NCBI GenBank assembly: GCA_049515135.1
Contig: JBEKUJ010000004.1
Location: 124,001-188,000, forward strand
Length of the DNA: 64,000 nucleotides
Direction of reading: 5' to 3'
Source: Fen-1364 sp049515135
GTDB taxonomy: Bacteria; Spirochaetota; Spirochaetia; SZUA-6; Fen-1364
Below, one piece after another: positions 25,292 through 34,153 of this stretch (its first letter is position 1; each line of letters opens with the position of its first letter). The notes under the pieces were generated by a model. It was not told where the DNA came from. It did not search any database and was given only the letters and a program-made list of their open reading frames with translations. Position numbers and translations under genes: made by a program.

Positions 25292-26083
25292 ATGGCGAGA
25301 CTGATACAGGTAAGAAATCTCCAGGCATCGATAGCAGGCAAACCCATTCTCCAGGGAATCGACCTCGACATCCGCATCGGAGAGATCGTTGCGCTCATGG
25401 GGCCCAACGGGTCCGGAAAGAGCACGCTGGCAAATGTGCTCATGGGTCACCCCGCCTACACGGTGACCGGTGGCAGCGTCCTTCTGGACGGAGAGGATTT
25501 CCTGGCGCTGAAGCCGGACGAGCGTTCCCGCAAAGGCGTGTTCCTGGCCTTCCAGTACCCCGTGGAGATCCCCGGGGTGACCGTCGGCAAGTTCCTCAAG
25601 CGCGCCGCGGAGCTCAGGCAGGGCGGCAAGGGTATGGACGTGACCGGGTTCATCAAGCGCCTGCGGGAGGCGATGGACTTCATGGAGATCGACCAGGCCT
25701 TCATCAACCGGTATCTCAACCAGGGCTTTTCCGGCGGGGAAAAGAAACGCATGGAAGTGCTGCAGATGCTCATGCTGGAGCCCTCTTTCGCCCTCCTGGA
25801 CGAGACAGACTCCGGCCTGGACATCGATGCGCTGAAGGTCGTCGCCCGCGGAGTGAACAAGCTTCGGGGCGAAGGTTTCGGCGCGCTCATCATCACCCAT
25901 TACCAGCGCATACTCACCCATATCGTACCGGACTACGTTCACATCATGTACAAAGGCCGCATCGCGACGTCGGGAGGAAAAGAGCTGGTCGAGACCCTGG
26001 AAAGCAGGGGATACGACTGGGTCCGCGCACAGTACGGCATCGAGGAGGACGTTCATGAAGTCGCAGGCGCCAGCAACCGTTGA
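25292..26083 (+). CDS. sufC: Fe-S assembly ATPase SufC
   Basis: This 263-residue ABC-type ATPase has Walker A GPNGSGKST (37-45), Q-loop AFQYPVEIPGV (the SufC-typical sequence), ABC signature FSGGEKKR (146-153) and Walker B LLDETDSGLD (from about 168). It has no membrane partner; it energises the SufBCD scaffold. It overlaps sufB by 29 bp. AAAGGA lies four bases before ATG. Confidence 0.97.
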   Translation: MARLIQVRNLQASIAGKPILQGIDLDIRIGEIVALMGPNGSGKSTLANVLMGHPAYTVTGGSVLLDGEDFLALKPDERSRKGVFLAFQYPVEIPGVTVGKFLKRAAELRQGGKGMDVTGFIKRLREAMDFMEIDQAFINRYLNQGFSGGEKKRMEVLQMLMLEPSFALLDETDSGLDIDALKVVARGVNKLRGEGFGALIITHYQRILTHIVPDYVHIMYKGRIATSGGKELVETLESRGYDWVRAQYGIEEDVHEVAGASNR

Positions 26084-27461
26084 CATAGGCGAGTACCAGC
26101 ACGGGTACCATTTCCCGGATGAATCCGTTTTCAAGACGCGCAAGGGGCTGGACGAGGAAATCGTAAACGCCATCTCCCACCGCAAGGAGGAGCCGGAGTG
26201 GATGAGGCAGTTCCGGCTGCGATCCCTGCGGGCTTTCCAGAAGAAGAGCATGCCCAACTGGGGCGCCGACCTGTCTGACCTCGACTTCGACAACCTCTAC
26301 TACTATGCGCGGCCCCAGGAACAGCAGTCGAAGAGCTGGGACGATGTGCCGGCAAATATCAAGGAGACCTTCGAGCGGATCGGGATCCCCGAGGCAGAGA
26401 GGAAGTTCCTTGCCGGCGTCGGCGCGCAGTACGACTCCGAGATGGTGTACCACAGCATCAAGGAGGACCTGGCAAAGAAGGGGGTCATCTTCACCGACCC
26501 TGAGAGCGCCGTGCGGGACCACCCCGACCTGGTGAAGCAGTACTTCGGCACGGTCATCCCGTACCTGGACAACAAGTTCGCCGCGCTCAACAGCGCGGTC
26601 TGGTCCGGGGGGAGCTTTGTCTACGTGCCCAAGGGCGTGAGAGTGGACGTCCCCCTCCAGGCGTACTTCCGGATCAACGCGCGCAGCTTCGGCCAGTTCG
26701 AGCGCACCCTCATCATCGCTGATGAAGGCAGCTTCGTGCACTACATCGAGGGCTGCACAGCTCCTGTCTACGCCACCGAGAGCCTGCACAGCGCAGTGGT
26801 TGAGATCATCGCGCTGCCGGGCTCCCGGGTACGCTACACCACCATCCAGAACTGGTCCAACGATGTGTACAACCTGGTGACCAAGAGGGCCATGGCGTAC
26901 AAGGACGCCACGGTGGAGTGGGTGGACGGGAACATCGGGTCCAAGAGGACCATGAAGTATCCGTCCATCTACCTCATGGGCGAGGGCGCGCATGGAGAGG
27001 TGCTTTCCATTGCGTTCGCCGGGAAAGGCCAGGAGCAGGACACCGGAGGCAAGGCAGTCCATGCGGCCAGCCACACCTCTTCCATCATAACTGCCAAGTC
27101 CATCAGCAAGGCAGGAGGCATTGCCAGCTACCGCGGTCTTCTCAAAGTGAACGAGGGCCTGCATGACGTGCGCTCCCGAGTTGTGTGCGACGCGCTGATC
27201 CTCGACGAGCGCTCGCGCAGCAACACCTACCCGTACATGGAGATCAACTCGGACCACGTGTCCATCGAGCACGAAGCCAGGGTGAGCAAGATCAGCGAGG
27301 AGCAGCTTTTCTACCTGCAGAGCCGGGGGATGAGCGAGCAGGAAGCCTCTGTGATGATCGTCAACGGGTTCCTGGATCCCCTGGTCAAGCAGCTCCCCAT
27401 GGAGTACGCGGTGGAGCTGAACCGGCTCATCGAGCTCGAGATGGAAGGCACGGTGGGATGA
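26055..27461 (+). CDS. sufB: Fe-S cluster scaffold SufB
   Basis: This 468-residue protein has the SufB N-terminal FxxxxGL/Y region (YHFPDESVFKTRKGLDEE), YFGTVIPYLDNKFAALN, the beta-helix core (GCTAPVYATESLHSAVVE), the cysteine in VVCDALILDE that aligns with the cluster-acceptor segment, and the C-terminal ISEEQLFYLQSRGMSEQEA motif. It receives persulfide sulfur from SufS/SufU and builds the cluster with SufC and SufD. It shares ATGA with sufD. Confidence 0.97.
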   Translation: MKSQAPATVDIGEYQHGYHFPDESVFKTRKGLDEEIVNAISHRKEEPEWMRQFRLRSLRAFQKKSMPNWGADLSDLDFDNLYYYARPQEQQSKSWDDVPANIKETFERIGIPEAERKFLAGVGAQYDSEMVYHSIKEDLAKKGVIFTDPESAVRDHPDLVKQYFGTVIPYLDNKFAALNSAVWSGGSFVYVPKGVRVDVPLQAYFRINARSFGQFERTLIIADEGSFVHYIEGCTAPVYATESLHSAVVEIIALPGSRVRYTTIQNWSNDVYNLVTKRAMAYKDATVEWVDGNIGSKRTMKYPSIYLMGEGAHGEVLSIAFAGKGQEQDTGGKAVHAASHTSSIITAKSISKAGGIASYRGLLKVNEGLHDVRSRVVCDALILDERSRSNTYPYMEINSDHVSIEHEARVSKISEEQLFYLQSRGMSEQEASVMIVNGFLDPLVKQLPMEYAVELNRLIELEMEGTVG

Positions 27462-28711
27462 TGGAGAGAAGAGAGCCTGCCTGGATGAAGGAGCTGCGCG
27501 CAAAGGCGCAGGAACGCTTCGACGGCATGAGCTGGCCCACCACCTCCGACGAGGAGTGGCGGCGGACCGACGTCAGCGGGATCGACGCTCTTTCCTACCT
27601 GCCGGCGCCGTTGGCTGCGGCAAACGGGACGCCGCGCCTGGGGACCCCGGCAGGTTTCGCCGGAACTTTGAGATTCGACGCCGGACGGCTGGTTGAATCG
27701 TCTGTTTCAGAACAATGGCGGAAGCGCGGAGTTCGACTCCTGTCCCTTGATGAGGCGCTGGAGGAGTTCGAGAAGCCCCTGAGCGATCTCTTCGATGAAG
27801 GGATAGACGCGGCTGACAACAGGTTTGCCATGTGGCACTACTCGGCGTGGAGCCACGGCGCCTTTCTCATGGTGCCGGCAGGCATCGAGATCGCGGAGCC
27901 CTTCCTCATCGACCTGACCGAAAGAGGCGAAGGGATCCTCAGCTCTCCCCACGTGGTTGTCATGCTTGAGGAAGGGGCGCGCGCCGCCGTCGTCCATCGC
28001 ATTGCCGGGGACCCGAACCAGAAGGACGAGCGGATCCTCTGCAATGCCGGGGTGGACCTGCTGCTCTCCGACGCGGCAGCCCTTCAGTACTACGAGGCGC
28101 AGTACCTGGGGCCCCAGTCCCTGTATTTCCGCCACGCGCGGACGCGCGGAGGGAGGGACAGCTCCCTTCGGCATTTCGACGCTGTTCTGGGCGGCAAGCT
28201 GGTGAAAAGCCGCATCGACTGCGGGCTTGCCGGCACGGGGAGTGAAGCGTACCTGAACGGCGTGTACTACTGCCGAGACGGCCAGCACATGGACATCCGC
28301 ACTGTCCAGCGCCACCATTCTCCCTCCGCCACCAGCAGGGCCTACTACAAAGGCGCGGTGGCCAGCGGCGGCCGCACCGTGTTCCAGGGCCTCATCGAGG
28401 TGGACACCGGCGCATCGGGAACGGACGCCTATCTCACCAACCGCAACCTTATCCTGGGCGACGCCGCGCGGTCTGACTCCATCCCGACCCTGCGCATCGG
28501 GAACAACGACGTGCGCTGCAGCCACGGCTCCACCACGGGCCGGCTGAGCGAAGAAGAGCTTTTCTACCTGGAGAGCAGGGGCCTTTCCCGCAACGAGTCG
28601 CGCGAGATGCTCGTGGTGGGGTACTTCGAGGACCTGCTGGACCATGCGCCCGAGATGTACCGCGAAGGCGCCATGGAGCGCATCCGCTCGCGGCTGGCCA
28701 GTGCGGCATGA
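27458..28711 (+). CDS. sufD: Fe-S assembly protein SufD
   Basis: This 417-residue SufB paralogue starts at ATG 27458 (or the next codon), overlapping the sufB stop. It shares the C-terminal beta-helix (RCSHGSTTGRLSEEELFYLE), which includes the histidine-containing SHG segment of SufD, and the MVPAGIEIAEP segment. SufD supports SufC-dependent iron entry into SufB. The stop overlaps the Rieske gene start (ATGA). Confidence 0.95.
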   Translation: MMERREPAWMKELRAKAQERFDGMSWPTTSDEEWRRTDVSGIDALSYLPAPLAAANGTPRLGTPAGFAGTLRFDAGRLVESSVSEQWRKRGVRLLSLDEALEEFEKPLSDLFDEGIDAADNRFAMWHYSAWSHGAFLMVPAGIEIAEPFLIDLTERGEGILSSPHVVVMLEEGARAAVVHRIAGDPNQKDERILCNAGVDLLLSDAAALQYYEAQYLGPQSLYFRHARTRGGRDSSLRHFDAVLGGKLVKSRIDCGLAGTGSEAYLNGVYYCRDGQHMDIRTVQRHHSPSATSRAYYKGAVASGGRTVFQGLIEVDTGASGTDAYLTNRNLILGDAARSDSIPTLRIGNNDVRCSHGSTTGRLSEEELFYLESRGLSRNESREMLVVGYFEDLLDHAPEMYREGAMERIRSRLASAA

Positions 28712-29034
28712 GCGCCGCGGTGGACACATGGGTCCGGGTTGCCTCCGCGGACGAGCTTGTGACCAGCATGTGCGTGACAGTGGAAGGGACGACGATCGCG
28801 CTCTTTCGCACCGATGAGGGGATCTTTGCGCTGGATGACGTCTGCTCCCACGAATACTCGCGTCTCTCTGAAGGGGAGGTGTGGGAAGGGGAAGTGTACT
28901 GCCCCAAGCACGGATCGCGCTTCGCCCTTGCAACAGGTGCGGTCACCGGGCTTCCCGCCACGCAGCCGGTACGCTCGTGGCCGGTCAAGATCGAAAACGG
29001 GGGAATCTGGATAGCATGGCAATCGCAAAAGTAA
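28708..29034 (+). CDS. Rieske [2Fe-2S] ferredoxin within the suf operon
   Basis: This 108-residue soluble protein carries both Rieske boxes: CSHEYSRL (C46, H48) and CPKHGSRF (C65, H68). No membrane helix or oxygenase domain is present, so it is the small biphenyl-dioxygenase-type ferredoxin. Start ATGA overlaps the sufD stop, and its 3' end overlaps the sufS start by 19 bp. This placement suggests an electron or cluster-related role in SUF assembly, a context seen in several suf operons but functionally uncertain. Confidence 0.92.
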   Translation: MSAAVDTWVRVASADELVTSMCVTVEGTTIALFRTDEGIFALDDVCSHEYSRLSEGEVWEGEVYCPKHGSRFALATGAVTGLPATQPVRSWPVKIENGGIWIAWQSQK

Positions 29035-30263
29035 CCCACATGGGGGCGCGCACCGTGGAGGATGTGCGGGAGGACTTCCCCATCCTGGACCGCACGGTGC
29101 ACGGCAAGCCCCTCGCCTACCTGGACAACGCCGCAACCTCGCAGAAGCCGCGCGCGGTGCTGGATGCCATCCGCGTCTACTACGAGCGTGGAAACGCGAA
29201 CGTCCATCGCGCGTTGCACGCGCTTGGAGAAGAAGCCACGGCGGCCTTCGAGCAGAACCGGGGGAAAGTCCAGCGTTTCCTGAATGCCCGGTCGAAAAGC
29301 GAAATCGTGTTCACCCGGGGGACAACGGAGGCCATCAACCTCGTGGCAAGCTCCTGGGGCGACAAGTTCCTGAAAAAAGGTGATGTCGTCCTCCTCACGG
29401 ACATGGAGCACCATTCCAACCTGGTGCCCTGGCAGCTTTTGTGCGCACGCAAGGGCTGCACCCTGGCTTTCATTCCCCTCACTCCGGAGGGAGGCCTGGA
29501 CCTGGCCGCCGCGGAAAGAGAGTGGACTGACAGAATCCGGATGGTCGCCCTGACGCACGTGTCCAACGTGCTTGGGACAGTGAACGACGTGAAGACCATC
29601 ACCAGGCTGGCCCATGCCCGAGGGGCACTGGTGCTCGTCGATGGCGCGCAGTCCGTGCCTCACTTCCGCGTGGACGTCACCGACATCGACTGCGATTTTC
29701 TGGCTTTCTCGGGCCACAAGATGTGCGCCCCCATGGGCATCGGCATCCTGTTCGGCAGGGAGCAGCTGCTGGAGCAGATGCCCCCGTGGATGGGCGGCGG
29801 AGAGATGATCAGCGCCGTCTACCGGGAGAAGTCCACCTGGAACGAGCTCCCATACAAGTTCGAGGCTGGAACGCCGAACGTGGAGGGCGCAATCGGTCTG
29901 GGCGCGGCCATCGACTATCTCCACGGGCTGGAGTTTTCCGCCATCGAGGCCTGGGAAGCGGAGCTTGCCCGCTACGCCCTCCAGCGCCTCCAGGAGGTCC
30001 CCGCGCTCACTCTCTATGGGACCGCTCCCCGGCGTGGAGCAGTCATCTCCTTCAACCTCGGCTCAATCCACGCGCACGACATTGCCCAATACCTGGACAA
30101 GGAGGGCATTGCCGTGCGCGCGGGGCACCACTGCGCGCAGCCGCTCATGCGCCTGCTCGATATTCCGGGTACGGCAAGAGCGAGCTTCTCGTTCTACAAC
30201 ACGTTCTCCGAGATCAACCGGCTGCACGATGCGCTCCTGGGCGCCGCGGAGTTCTACGCGTGA
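29016..30263 (+). CDS. sufS: Cysteine desulfurase SufS
   Basis: This 415-residue PLP enzyme of the group II cysteine desulfurases removes sulfur from L-cysteine as a persulfide. Marks are LAYLDNAATSQKP, the PLP-anchor HGxx-like region LTDMEHHSNLVPWQ, the lysine in AFSGHKMCAPMG, and the active cysteine C373 in RAGHHCAQP. The short lobe with HHCAQP distinguishes SufS from IscS. The start at 29016 lies inside the Rieske gene; ATG 29040 is an alternative. It is followed by sufU through a GTGA overlap. Confidence 0.96.
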   Translation: MAIAKVTHMGARTVEDVREDFPILDRTVHGKPLAYLDNAATSQKPRAVLDAIRVYYERGNANVHRALHALGEEATAAFEQNRGKVQRFLNARSKSEIVFTRGTTEAINLVASSWGDKFLKKGDVVLLTDMEHHSNLVPWQLLCARKGCTLAFIPLTPEGGLDLAAAEREWTDRIRMVALTHVSNVLGTVNDVKTITRLAHARGALVLVDGAQSVPHFRVDVTDIDCDFLAFSGHKMCAPMGIGILFGREQLLEQMPPWMGGGEMISAVYREKSTWNELPYKFEAGTPNVEGAIGLGAAIDYLHGLEFSAIEAWEAELARYALQRLQEVPALTLYGTAPRRGAVISFNLGSIHAHDIAQYLDKEGIAVRAGHHCAQPLMRLLDIPGTARASFSFYNTFSEINRLHDALLGAAEFYA

Positions 30264-30709
30264 ATACTTTCGACGACCTGTACCAGGAGATCGTCCTGGA
30301 CCATTACCGCTCCCCGAGGAACAAGGCGCGGCTGGACAACGTTCCCGAGTCCATGGTCCATGAGAACCCTTCCTGCGGGGACGCGATCAAGCTCGAGGTC
30401 ACCCTGGACGACTCCGGGAAGGTCACGGGCATCAGGTTCGACGGACGGGGGTGCGCAATCAGCACAGCTTCAGCCTCGCTCATGACGGAGAAGCTCAGAG
30501 GGCTCACCGTGGAGGAGGCCCGCTCCGTTGCGCACAGGTTCATCCGGTCGCTGCGGGGAGACGAGCCCTTGGAGGAGCTGGACAACATGGGCGACCTCGT
30601 GGCGTTCAAGGGAGTCGCCCAATTCCCTGTCCGGGTGAAGTGCGCCACCCTTGCCTGGCACGCGCTTCTGCTGTCCCTTCCTGAAGTCAAAGGTACCTCG
30701 GCTGCCTGA
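30260..30709 (+). CDS. sufU: Sulfur acceptor SufU
   Basis: This 149-residue protein starts at GTG overlapping the sufS stop. Zinc/sulfur ligands match SufU: C39 and D41 in NPSCGDAI, C65 in GRGCAIS, C128 in RVKCATLAW. The extra 18-20 residue segment between C65 and C128 (RGDEPLEELDNMGDL) separates SufU from IscU. It takes persulfide from SufS and passes it to SufBCD. It is the last gene of the suf operon. Confidence 0.94.
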   Translation: MNTFDDLYQEIVLDHYRSPRNKARLDNVPESMVHENPSCGDAIKLEVTLDDSGKVTGIRFDGRGCAISTASASLMTEKLRGLTVEEARSVAHRFIRSLRGDEPLEELDNMGDLVAFKGVAQFPVRVKCATLAWHALLLSLPEVKGTSAA

Positions 30710-30750
30710 GGGCAGTTTTCCTCGCCCTCGGGACCGGATTTCCCTATCTT

Positions 30751-31824
30751 ATGTCCATGTTTGAATGCTTCGATCCTCGCGAGGGCAGGATGCTCTGCAT
30801 CCTTGACGAATCAGGAACGCTGCACGCGCCCCCGGAGGGCTTCCCGCTGCTGGGCAACGAGCAGGCGCTGAGCGCGTATCGGGCAATGATCCTTGCCCGG
30901 GCTGCCGATGAGTGGGCACTCAGCCTCAACCGGCAGGGCCGCATGCCCACCTACGCCCTGAACGAGGGCCAGGAGGCGAACTCGGTTGGCGCCCTCATGG
31001 CGCTGCAACCCGACGACTGGTTCGTTCCCGCCTTCCGCGAGCTGGGCGGCATGCTGATGCGCGGACTCACCCTTGCCCAGTACTACCTGTACTGGTACGG
31101 CAACGAGGAAGGGAGCAGGCTCGCGCCGGAGACGTTCCACATGATGCCGGTGGCCGTTCCTGTCGGGAGCCAGATGGTTCACGCCGTGGGAATTGCATGG
31201 GCCGAGCGCTTCAAAGGAACGAACCGTATCGTTGCCACTTTCATGGGAGAGGGCGCTACGTCGGAAGGAGATTTCCACGAAGCGTGCAACCTTGCCGGCG
31301 TCTGGAAAGCAGGCGTCATCTTCTACGTGCAGAACAACCACTGGGCCATTTCCCTGCCCTGGGAAAAGCAAAGCGCGTCTCCCACGGTGGCCGAGAAGGC
31401 CTTTGCGTACGGCTTCGAAGGGGTGCGCATAGACGGCAACGACATCTTCGCCGTGTACGCCGCCGTGAAGATGGCTGCCGAGCGCGCGCGCAGGGGCGAA
31501 GGGCCGACGCTTATCGAGGGGCTCACCTATCGGCTGGGGGCGCACACGACCTCGGATGACCCGACGCGCTACAGGGCGGACGAAGACGTGAAGCGATGGA
31601 GGGAGCGGGACCCTGTCATACGGCTGGAGCGGTTCCTCCTGGACCGCGAGATCCTCACAGCCGAGGACATGCGCGCCATCAGGGAGGAATGCGTGGCGTG
31701 GGCGCGGGAAAGCTTCGAGGAAGTGGAGCGCAAAGGAGACCCGGAGCTGGAGGACGCGTTCCGCTACCTCTTTCATGAAATGCCGCCGATCCTTGAGGAG
31801 CAGATGAATCGGAGGAAAGGGTGA
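30751..31824 (+). CDS. 2-oxoacid dehydrogenase E1 component, alpha subunit
   Basis: This 357-residue thiamine-diphosphate enzyme subunit has the ThDP/Mg motif GEGATSEGDFHEACNLAG...NN (the canonical GDG begins here as GEG), the phosphorylation-loop segment RLGAHTTSDDPTRY, and QEANSVGALMAL. It works with E1beta (start overlaps the stop by GTGA) and E2 in decarboxylating pyruvate, acetoin or branched 2-oxoacids. YRxGxHTTSDDPTxY is typical of pyruvate/branched-chain E1alpha. It is about 40 bp downstream of sufU. Confidence 0.93.
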   Translation: MSMFECFDPREGRMLCILDESGTLHAPPEGFPLLGNEQALSAYRAMILARAADEWALSLNRQGRMPTYALNEGQEANSVGALMALQPDDWFVPAFRELGGMLMRGLTLAQYYLYWYGNEEGSRLAPETFHMMPVAVPVGSQMVHAVGIAWAERFKGTNRIVATFMGEGATSEGDFHEACNLAGVWKAGVIFYVQNNHWAISLPWEKQSASPTVAEKAFAYGFEGVRIDGNDIFAVYAAVKMAAERARRGEGPTLIEGLTYRLGAHTTSDDPTRYRADEDVKRWRERDPVIRLERFLLDREILTAEDMRAIREECVAWARESFEEVERKGDPELEDAFRYLFHEMPPILEEQMNRRKG

Positions 31825-32804
31825 GAGTCCTTACCCTCCTGGAGGCAGTCACCGACGGGCTTCGCGCCGAGATGTTGGCCGATGAGTCGGTTGTTGTCTT
31901 CGGCCAGGATGTCGGAGTGGAAGGCGGCGTCTTTCGCGCAACCGCGGGCCTTCAGCGGGACTTCGGAGACTCCCGATGCTTCGATACGCCGCTCATGGAA
32001 TCCGGGATCGTCGGGGCTGCCATCGGCATGGCCGTGGCAGGGCTGCGTCCCGTGGTGGAAATCCAGTTCTCCGGTTTCGCCCTTTCCGCATTCAACCAGA
32101 TCGTCAATCACGCTGCCAGGATCCGAAACAGGACACGAGGCGCCCTCAGCGCGCCCATGGTGATCCGAACCCCTTACGGCGCCGGCATCCGGGCCCCTGA
32201 GCACCATTCGGAAAGCATGGAGGCCCTGTTCGGCCACACGCCGGGGCTCAAGGTGGTGGTTCCTTCCACGCCGCACGACGCCAAGGGTCTCCTGATCTCC
32301 GCCATCAGGGACCCTGATCCCGTGATCTTCCTGGAGCCCGCGCGCGCCTACCGCGCCGTGCGCCAGCAGGTGCCAGAGCAGGCGTACGCGGTCCCCATCG
32401 GAAAGGCGAAAGTCGAGGAGACCGGAACAGAGCTGACCCTTGTGGCCTATGGGGCCCAGATGATAGAGGCGCGGCAGGCGCGCGCCGCGCTGGCTGCAGA
32501 AGGCAGGTCGGTGGAGCTCATCGACCTTCGAACGATCTACCCCTTTGATGCTAAAACCGTGGTGGAGTCGGTCAGAAAGACAGGACGGCTCCTCGTGGTC
32601 CATGAAGGCCCGCAGAGCTTCGGCGTGGCCTCCGAGCTGATTGCGACCGTCCTGGACAAGGCCTTTGACGCGCTGGAAGCCCCGCCGTCGCGCCTCACCG
32701 GGCCCGACATCATCGTTCCCCTGCCCCGGGGGGAACGACACTACCTCATTTCCGCGGAGCAGGTGATCGCGGAAGCAAGAAAGGTGCTCAGCTATGAGCC
32801 ATGA
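31821..32804 (+). CDS. 2-oxoacid dehydrogenase E1 component, beta subunit
   Basis: This 327-residue transketolase-like subunit begins at GTG overlapping E1alpha. Recognisable segments are VVVFGQDVGVEGGVFRATAG (the glutamate-type activation region), GLRPVVEIQFSGF, YGAGIRAPEHHSESMEALF, and LIDLRTIYPFDAKTVVESV. It pairs with E1alpha as an alpha2beta2 decarboxylase. It overlaps the E2 start by 11 bp, indicating a single transcription unit. Confidence 0.94.
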   Translation: MRVLTLLEAVTDGLRAEMLADESVVVFGQDVGVEGGVFRATAGLQRDFGDSRCFDTPLMESGIVGAAIGMAVAGLRPVVEIQFSGFALSAFNQIVNHAARIRNRTRGALSAPMVIRTPYGAGIRAPEHHSESMEALFGHTPGLKVVVPSTPHDAKGLLISAIRDPDPVIFLEPARAYRAVRQQVPEQAYAVPIGKAKVEETGTELTLVAYGAQMIEARQARAALAAEGRSVELIDLRTIYPFDAKTVVESVRKTGRLLVVHEGPQSFGVASELIATVLDKAFDALEAPPSRLTGPDIIVPLPRGERHYLISAEQVIAEARKVLSYEP

Positions 32805-34038
32805 TCCGACGATGCACGAGTTTCGGTTCCCCGACATCGGCGAGGGTCTCACCGAGGGCAGGATAGTCGAGGTGCGGGTGGCCTGCGGCCAGCAGGTGCG
32901 CCAGGGCGACGCGCTTGCAGTGGTGGAGACCGACAAGGTGGTCGCCGAGATCCCCTCCCCGTTCGACGGTGAGATCGTGGAGCTTCCTGTCAGTCCCGGC
33001 ACAGTGGTGCATGTGGGGGAAATTGTCGCCCTGATCAGGACAAAGGTTGCGGCGACATCTGCGCCCGCCGAGGCGCCGACGGATCATTCCTCTTCCGTCG
33101 TGGGCAAGCTGGATTCCGCCGCAGGCGGTCTGCTTCCGCCAAGCACAGAGGGCTTGATTCCTGCCCCGCCTGCTGCAGTCCAGAGAAACGGCAGCGCGGC
33201 GCCGGCATCACCCGGAATCCGCGCCACGCCCCTTGCCAGGAAAATTGCGTCGGTTTCCGGAATCGATCTCTCGTTGGTCGCGGGAACCGGCCCGGGGGGC
33301 AGGATACTCAAGCGGGACATTCAGGGACAGTCGCTCCAGGGACAGGAAGCTGGCGGTCCGCAGCGCCAGAAGTTGTCCACGCTCAGGACAGCAATAGCGG
33401 TGGCCATGGAGAAGAGCCAGGCCATCCCCGCGGCTGCTGTCCACGACTGGACCGTTGTGGATGAGCTCCTGAAGCTTCGCAAGGCGATGAACGAAGGACT
33501 GAAGGAGAAGCTGGGTCTTCTGGCGTTTTTCATCAAGGCGGCCGCCATGGCGCTCCGCAAGTTCCCGCTCTTGAACTCGATCTATTTTCCCGAGAACCGT
33601 GAGTATGAAACTCACGAGACCCCGAACATCGGGGTTGCCGTTGACACTGACGAGGGGCTCGTCGTGCCCGTGATCCGCAACTCCGACGGGATGAGCCTCA
33701 GCGGGATCCAGGCCGAGCTGTCGCGGCTCACCGCGCGGGCAAAATCCCGCCAGCTCTCACTGGAGGAGATTCGAGGCGGCACTTTCACCATATCGAACTT
33801 CGGCTCCTTCTCCGGCGTATTCGGAAACCCCATGATCCTCCCCCCGCAGGTGGCAATCCTTGGTGTGGGGAGGATTCACGAGATGGCCGTGGTGAAAGAC
33901 GGCGCAGTTTCTCCGGCCTCCGTGCTGCCCCTGTCGCTCGTTGTGGACCACCGGCTCATTGACGGGGTCTACGCCTGCAAGTTCCTGGCACGGTTCATGG
34001 AGCTGATCTCCCAGCCCATCCAGTTTGCGACAGCGTAG
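32794..34038 (+). CDS. Dihydrolipoamide acyltransferase (E2)
   Basis: This 414-residue E2 has one N-terminal lipoyl domain with lysine in ETDKVVAEIPSP (about residue 48), then a Pro/Ala-rich linker. The E1/E3-binding domain (ATPLARKIASVSGIDLSLV) and the acyltransferase domain follow, with catalytic HRLIDG near the end. One lipoyl domain and this linker fit the branched-chain/pyruvate class. No E3 dihydrolipoamide dehydrogenase gene follows; one is expected elsewhere. E2 needs lipoylation, a pathway that uses the Fe-S enzyme lipoyl synthase. Confidence 0.94.
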   Translation: MSHDPTMHEFRFPDIGEGLTEGRIVEVRVACGQQVRQGDALAVVETDKVVAEIPSPFDGEIVELPVSPGTVVHVGEIVALIRTKVAATSAPAEAPTDHSSSVVGKLDSAAGGLLPPSTEGLIPAPPAAVQRNGSAAPASPGIRATPLARKIASVSGIDLSLVAGTGPGGRILKRDIQGQSLQGQEAGGPQRQKLSTLRTAIAVAMEKSQAIPAAAVHDWTVVDELLKLRKAMNEGLKEKLGLLAFFIKAAAMALRKFPLLNSIYFPENREYETHETPNIGVAVDTDEGLVVPVIRNSDGMSLSGIQAELSRLTARAKSRQLSLEEIRGGTFTISNFGSFSGVFGNPMILPPQVAILGVGRIHEMAVVKDGAVSPASVLPLSLVVDHRLIDGVYACKFLARFMELISQPIQFATA

Positions 34039-34092
34039 GCCGCTTCTTCGCTTCCATTCTCGTCTGTCAGGTGTTTGTAATGCTCTGAAAGC

Positions 34093-34136
34093 CTTTGCCT
34101 ATACCTGAGCAAAATACTAATATTTAACAGGCAAAG
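34093..34136. promoter_or_regulatory. Inverted repeat in the superoxide dismutase leader
   Basis: CCTTTGCCT-region arm CTTTGCCT (34093-34100) pairs with AGGCAAAG (34129-34136) around an AT-rich stretch containing ATACTAATATT. The repeat lies just before AGGAGG (34142-34147) of the superoxide dismutase gene. It could be an operator for a redox or iron regulator or an mRNA hairpin; no specific consensus is matched. Confidence 0.3.
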
Positions 34137-34153
34137 AATTCAGGAGGTAGAAA

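Noticed and set aside
25118..27503. Overlapping long minus-strand frames opposite sufC and sufB
   Set aside because: They lie entirely within conserved suf genes, show no family motif, and have no ribosome-binding site; typical of high GC3 genes.
31773..33002. 409-codon minus-strand frame opposite the E1beta gene
   Set aside because: Antisense shadow; the ThDP enzyme frame on the plus strand has strong family motifs and overlapping starts.
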